From the NCBI RefSeq assembly GCF_014268805.2, contig NZ_JABWRF020000001.1:372001-436000 (forward strand): 64,000 nt of DNA, in the 5' to 3' direction. The notes beneath the pieces are model-generated. The model made no database searches, was not told the DNA's origin, and saw nothing but the letters and a program-made list of their open reading frames with translations. Position 1 is the first letter of the stretch. Every line of letters starts with the position of its first letter. This DNA comes from Pseudomonas farsensis (lineage in GTDB: Bacteria; Pseudomonadota; Gammaproteobacteria; Pseudomonadales; Pseudomonadaceae). The position numbers were made by a program, and so were the translations under genes. This document shows, piece after piece, positions 60,198 to 64,000 of this stretch.

Positions 60198-61035
60198 CCT
60201 GAACGCAAAACCTGCGCTGAACCTCAGCCGCCTGGCCATCTATGCGGTGCTGTTGCTGGCCGTGCTGGTGTACCTGGTGCCGCTGGTGGTGATGCTGCTG
60301 ACCAGCTTCAAAACCCCCGAGGACATCAGTACGGGCAACCTGCTGAGCTGGCCGGTTCAGTTTACCGGCAGCGGCTGGAGCAAGGCCTGGGCGACGGTCA
60401 GTGGCTACTTCGTCAATTCGATCCTGATCACGGTGCCGGCGGTGCTGATCAGCACCAGCATCGGCGCGCTCAATGGCTATGTGCTGTCGATGTGGCGTTT
60501 CCGTGGCTCGCAGCTGTTCTTCGGGCTGTTGCTGTTCGGCTGCTTCCTGCCGTTCCAGACCGTATTGCTGCCGGCCTCGTTCACCCTCGGCAAGCTAGGC
60601 CTGGCCAGCACCACCACGGGCCTGGTGCTGGTGCATGTGGTCTACGGGCTGGCCTTTACCACGCTGTTTTTCCGCAACTACTACGTGAGCATTCCCGATG
60701 CGCTGGTCAAGGCTGCGCGCCTGGACGGTGCCGGGTTTTTCACCATTTTCGGGCGGATCATCCTGCCGATGTCGACGCCGATCATCATGGTCTGCCTGAT
60801 CTGGCAGTTCACCCAGATCTGGAACGACTTCCTGTTCGGCGTGGTGTTTTCAAGTGGCGACTCGCAACCGATCACCGTGGCCCTGAACAACCTGGTCAAC
60901 ACCAGCACCGGGGCCAAGGAATACAACGTCGACATGGCCGCCGCGATGATCGCCGGGCTGCCGACGCTGCTGGTCTACGTGGTGGCAGGCAAGTATTTCG
61001 TGCGCGGCCTGACCGCCGGCGCAGTCAAGGGGTAA
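60190..61035 (+). CDS. gtsC: Glucose ABC transporter permease GtsC
   Basis: This second, MalG-type permease of 281 aa has about six helices. The EAA loop VKAARLDGAGFFTIFGRIIL (near residue 175) contacts the GtsD ATPase. The N-terminal RLAIYAVLLLAVLVYLVPLV is helix 1. It lies 3 bp before gtsD. Confidence 0.95.
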   Translation: MTSLNAKPALNLSRLAIYAVLLLAVLVYLVPLVVMLLTSFKTPEDISTGNLLSWPVQFTGSGWSKAWATVSGYFVNSILITVPAVLISTSIGALNGYVLSMWRFRGSQLFFGLLLFGCFLPFQTVLLPASFTLGKLGLASTTTGLVLVHVVYGLAFTTLFFRNYYVSIPDALVKAARLDGAGFFTIFGRIILPMSTPIIMVCLIWQFTQIWNDFLFGVVFSSGDSQPITVALNNLVNTSTGAKEYNVDMAAAMIAGLPTLLVYVVAGKYFVRGLTAGAVKG

Positions 61036-61038
61036 ATC

Positions 61039-62175
61039 ATGGCAACACTCGAACTACGCAATGTGCACAAGACCTACGGCAGCGGCCTGCCGGACACCCT
61101 CAAGGATATCCAGCTGGCCATCCGCGATGGCGAGTTCCTGATCCTGGTGGGGCCTTCGGGCTGCGGCAAGTCGACCCTGATGAACTGCATCGCCGGGCTT
61201 GAAAGCATCAGCGGCGGTGCGATCCTGATCGACGACGAGGACGTCAGCGGCATGAGCCCGAAGGATCGCGACATCGCCATGGTGTTCCAGTCCTATGCGC
61301 TGTACCCGACCATGAGCGTGCGCGACAACATCGCCTTCGGCCTGAAGATCCGCAAGCTGCCCCAGGCGGCCATCGACGAGGAAGTTGCACGGGTGGCCAA
61401 GCTGCTGCAGATCGAGCACCTGCTGGGGCGCAAGCCTGGGCAGCTGTCCGGTGGCCAGCAGCAGCGTGTGGCCATGGGCCGGGCGCTGGCGCGGCGGCCG
61501 AAGATCTACCTGTTCGACGAGCCGCTGTCGAACCTCGACGCCAAGCTGCGGGTGGAGATGCGCACCGAGATCAAGCTGATGCACCAACGCCTGAAGACCA
61601 CCACGGTGTACGTCACCCATGACCAGATCGAGGCCATGACCCTGGGCGACAAGGTGGCGGTGATGAAGGACGGCATCATCCAGCAGTTCGGCACCCCGCA
61701 GCAGATCTACAACGACCCGGCCAACCTGTTCGTGGCGAGCTTCATCGGTTCACCGCCGATGAATTTCATCCCGGTGCGCCTGAGCCGCCAGGACGGCCGC
61801 GTGCTGGCGCTGCTCGACAGCGGCCAGGCGCGCTGCGAGCTGCCGCTGGGCAGCGCCGGTGATGGCCTTGAAGGGCGTGAGCTGATGCTTGGCGTGCGCC
61901 CCGAGCAGATCACCCTGGGCAGCGCGCCGGGCAATGGTTTGCCGGGTATCCGCGCCGAGGTGCAGGTGACCGAGCCGACCGGGCCGGACCTGTTGGTATT
62001 CGTCACCCTCAACCAGACCAAGGTCTGCTGTCGCCTGGCCCCGGATGTGGCATGCCGGGTGGGGGACAGCCTCGACCTGCAGTTCGACCCGGAGCGGGTG
62101 CTGCTGTTCGATGCCAGCACTGGCGAGCGGCTGGACCTTTCAAGGGCCGTCAAACCCGACGCGGTCCCTGTGTAG
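61039..62175 (+). CDS. gtsD: Glucose ABC transporter ATPase GtsD (MalK-type)
   Basis: This ATPase powers glucose import through GtsBC. The 378-aa protein has Walker A GPSGCGKST (near residue 37), the signature LSGGQQQRVAMGRALAR (near 135), Walker B IYLFDEPLSNLD and an H-loop VYVTHDQIEAMTLGD. A C-terminal MalK/OB-type regulatory domain spans about 240-370 (GVRPEQITLG). A paired REP hairpin directly follows the stop and separates it from oprB. Confidence 0.95.
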   Translation: MATLELRNVHKTYGSGLPDTLKDIQLAIRDGEFLILVGPSGCGKSTLMNCIAGLESISGGAILIDDEDVSGMSPKDRDIAMVFQSYALYPTMSVRDNIAFGLKIRKLPQAAIDEEVARVAKLLQIEHLLGRKPGQLSGGQQQRVAMGRALARRPKIYLFDEPLSNLDAKLRVEMRTEIKLMHQRLKTTTVYVTHDQIEAMTLGDKVAVMKDGIIQQFGTPQQIYNDPANLFVASFIGSPPMNFIPVRLSRQDGRVLALLDSGQARCELPLGSAGDGLEGRELMLGVRPEQITLGSAPGNGLPGIRAEVQVTEPTGPDLLVFVTLNQTKVCCRLAPDVACRVGDSLDLQFDPERVLLFDASTGERLDLSRAVKPDAVPV

Positions 62176-62284
62176 GAGCGGCCTTGTGCCGCGAAAGGCG
62201 CGCGTAGCGGGCCCACTGCCTGGGCCTCCTGCAAACCTGCCGGGGCTGCTTTGCAGCCGTTCGCGGCACAAGGCCGCTCCTGCA
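62171..62284. repeat. Paired REP hairpin between gtsD and oprB
   Basis: TGTAGGAGCGGCCTTGTGCC (from 62171, overlapping the end of gtsD) and its inverse GGCACAAGGCCGCTCCTGCA (to 62284) form the outer stem, with CGCGAA/TTCGCG inside. It is the second REP pair inside the transporter operon. Confidence 0.86.
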
Positions 62285-62344
62285 GAAGAGACGATTGATA
62301 CACCGTTCTGTACAACCGATAACAAGAAAAGAGGACACAAAGGG

Positions 62345-63688
62345 ATGGAACAGCGCAATCGCATCAGGACGCTGGGCTCGCTGGCTTTGTTGGCCATCGT
62401 GGGCAGCAGTGGCGCACAGGCTGGCGAAGCTTTCTCGTCGGAGTCCAAATGGATGACCGGCGACTGGGGCGGCACTCGCACCGAGTTGCTCGACAAAGGC
62501 TACGACTTCACCCTCGACTACGTCGGTGAAGTGGCCGGCAACCTCAACGGGGGCTACAACGACGACAAAACCGCACGCTACAGCGACCAGTTCGCCCTCG
62601 GCGCGCACCTGGACCTGCAAAAGATCTTCGGCTGGCATGATGCCGAATTCAAACTGGCGATCACCGAGCGTAGCGGCCGAAACCTGTCCAACGACCGCAT
62701 CAGCGACCCGCGTGCCGGGCAGTTCAGCTCGGTGCAGGAAGTGTGGGGGCGTGGCCAGACCTGGCGCTTGACGCAGATGTGGGTCAAGCAGAAGTACTTC
62801 GACGGGGCGCTGGACGTCAAAGCCGGCCGCTTCGGCCCCGGCGAGGACTTCAACAGCTTCCCCTGCGACTTCCAGAACCTGGCGTTCTGCGGCTCGCAGG
62901 TGGGCAACTGGGTGGGCGGCATCTGGTACAACTGGCCCGTCAGCCAGTGGGCGCTGCGGGTTAAATACAACATCACCCCGGAATTCTTCGTCCAGGTGGG
63001 CGCCTTCGAACAGAACCCCTCCAACCTTGAAACCGGCAATGGCTTCAAGCTCAGCGGCAGCGGCACCAAGGGCACGATCCTGCCGGTGGAAATGGTCTGG
63101 TCGCCGCAGGTCAATGGCCTGCCCGGCGAATACCGCTTGGGTTACTACTACAGCACTGCCAAGGCCGAGGATGTCTACGACGACGTCAACGGCAACCCGC
63201 AGGGCCTGACCGGTGCAGGCTTCAAGTCGCATTCGAGCAAGCATGGCTGGTGGGTGGTGGCGCAGCAGCAGGTCACCTCGCACGCCAGCGATGCCAGCCG
63301 CGGCCTGAGCCTGTTCGCCAACTTCACCGTGCACGACAAGGCCACCAACGTGGTCGACAACTACCAACAGGTGGGCATGGTCTACAAGGGCGCCTTCGAC
63401 AGCCGGCCCAAGGATGACATCGGTTTCGGCATCGCCCGCATCCACGTCAACGACGATGTGAAGAAGCGCGCCGAGCAGCTCAATGCCATCAGCGGTATCA
63501 ACGATTACGACAACCCAAGCTTCGTGCCGCTGCAGCGCACCGAGTACAACGCCGAGCTGTATTACGGCTTCCACGTCACCAACTGGCTGACCGTGCGGCC
63601 CAACCTGCAGTACATCAAGAGCCCAGGTGGCGTTGACCAGGTGGACAACGCGTTGGTCGCAGGGCTGAAGATTCAGTCGTCATTCTGA
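62345..63688 (+). CDS. oprB: Carbohydrate-selective porin OprB
   Basis: OprB is the outer-membrane channel that lets glucose and similar sugars into the periplasm for GtsA. From ATG 62345 (MEQRNRIRTLGSLALLAIVG) it is 447 aa, with AGAGGACA upstream. The signal peptide is cut near residue 26 (AQA/GEAF). The mature start ESKWMTGDWGGTRTELLDKG is the hallmark of OprB. The C-terminus ends in phenylalanine (LKIQSSF), as expected for Bam-dependent barrel insertion. GltR2 is the expected regulator. Confidence 0.96.
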   Translation: MEQRNRIRTLGSLALLAIVGSSGAQAGEAFSSESKWMTGDWGGTRTELLDKGYDFTLDYVGEVAGNLNGGYNDDKTARYSDQFALGAHLDLQKIFGWHDAEFKLAITERSGRNLSNDRISDPRAGQFSSVQEVWGRGQTWRLTQMWVKQKYFDGALDVKAGRFGPGEDFNSFPCDFQNLAFCGSQVGNWVGGIWYNWPVSQWALRVKYNITPEFFVQVGAFEQNPSNLETGNGFKLSGSGTKGTILPVEMVWSPQVNGLPGEYRLGYYYSTAKAEDVYDDVNGNPQGLTGAGFKSHSSKHGWWVVAQQQVTSHASDASRGLSLFANFTVHDKATNVVDNYQQVGMVYKGAFDSRPKDDIGFGIARIHVNDDVKKRAEQLNAISGINDYDNPSFVPLQRTEYNAELYYGFHVTNWLTVRPNLQYIKSPGGVDQVDNALVAGLKIQSSF

Positions 63689-63730
63689 GAAAAATTGTTG
63701 TAAATTTACGCCATCCATTTTCGGCCTACC

Positions 63731-63757
63731 GCTAACCACTGGTCTGCAGTGGTTAGC
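63731..63757. terminator. Perfect hairpin after oprB
   Basis: GCTAACCACT (63731-63740) is exactly complementary to AGTGGTTAGC (63748-63757) around a 7-nt loop. There is no T run, so it may be a weak terminator or processing site before the mutarotase gene. Confidence 0.65.
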
Positions 63758-63806
63758 GCGCCGGGGTCGAGACAGCGCTATCTCAAACAACAATGAGCCT
63801 GGAACC

Positions 63807-64000
63807 ATGCCTGAACATCCGCTACATCGCTTCTTCACCACGCAACGGCCACGGCCGACGTTCGAGTGGGAGCGTTACCAGCAGCGCGATGTCCTGATCA
63901 TCGACCACCCTCGCTGCCAGGCGGTGTTCAGCCGTCAGGGCGGGCAGTTGCTGCACTTCCAGCCTGCTGGCGAAAAGCCTTGGTTGTGGTGCGCCGAACA
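63807..64000 (+). CDS. D-hexose-6-phosphate mutarotase (5' end only)
   Basis: The first 64 codons are visible, from ATG 63807 (MPEHPLHRFFTTQRPRPTFE). The sequence continues WERYQQRDVLIIDHPRCQAV and FSRQGGQLLHFQPAGEKPWL, which matches the N-terminus of YeaD-type aldose-1-epimerase-like proteins (ARQGAHLL strand, WLS-type turn). These interconvert anomers of glucose 6-phosphate. The location after oprB fits the sugar module. The catalytic histidine and glutamate lie beyond the window. Confidence 0.85.
   Translation, partial: MPEHPLHRFFTTQRPRPTFEWERYQQRDVLIIDHPRCQAVFSRQGGQLLHFQPAGEKPWLWCAE

Overview
The window is a high-GC, gene-dense chromosomal segment whose gene order and protein sequences fit the Pseudomonas putida group. 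I recognise the same order from P. putida KT2440, roughly PP_0952 to PP_1020; this comes from memory and no search was run. It holds no phage, transposase, CRISPR array, tRNA or rRNA that I can see. The accessory signal lies in the intergenic repeats and in a few regulatory regions.

Layout. (1) 1-4710, minus strand: envelope operon kdsD-kdsC-lptC-lptA-lptB followed by rpoN (sigma-54), which runs off the left edge. (2) 4956-8009, plus: mlaFEDCB phospholipid transport. (3) 8128-12884, plus: ibaG, murA, hisG, hisD, hisC. (4) 13125-19080: a FadR-type regulator, a CynX-type MFS carrier, a SnoaL-like protein, a GIY-YIG protein, ndpA/yejK, an HU gene and rlmF. (5) 19179-27246: valS, a small unknown gene, holC and pepA on minus; lptF and lptG divergent on plus. 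(6) 27304-36390, minus: RDD membrane protein, cold shock protein, then gcvT, gcvP, gcvH, gltS and the sigma-54 activator gcsR. (7) 36744-43864: arginine deiminase cluster arcDABC with a DUF5064 gene, and a divergent second arcD-like antiporter. (8) 43870-49541, minus: DUF454 protein, PigA/HemO-type heme oxygenase, TonB-dependent receptor, FecR anti-sigma and ECF sigma factor. (9) 49913-64000: gap, then edd-glk-gltR2-gtrS, a mannose-isomerase-like gene, gtsABCD, oprB and the start of a hexose-6-phosphate mutarotase, together a glucose uptake and Entner-Doudoroff module.

How parts connect. The gcv promoter region shows a sigma-54 layout: a -24/-12 element, an IHF-like site and upstream GcsR-like sites. 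The activator gene gcsR and the sigma-54 gene rpoN are in the same window. The arc operon has an ANR-type dyad placed at about -41.5 from an expected start. The heme sigma gene has a Fur-type dyad at its start. The gap/edd divergent region has a HexR-type operator.

The most unusual content is a set of six composite intergenic repeats (near 17.8, 22.2, 29.7, 36.6, 45.2 and 49.8 kb). Most are bounded by arms of about 33-43 bp in inverted orientation, and they carry interchangeable internal modules, including two almost identical perfect hairpins of over 90 nt. In one copy a module of about 95 bp sits between 9-bp direct repeats, as if one element had entered another. Simpler paired REP hairpins sit between other genes, twice inside the gts-oprB operon.
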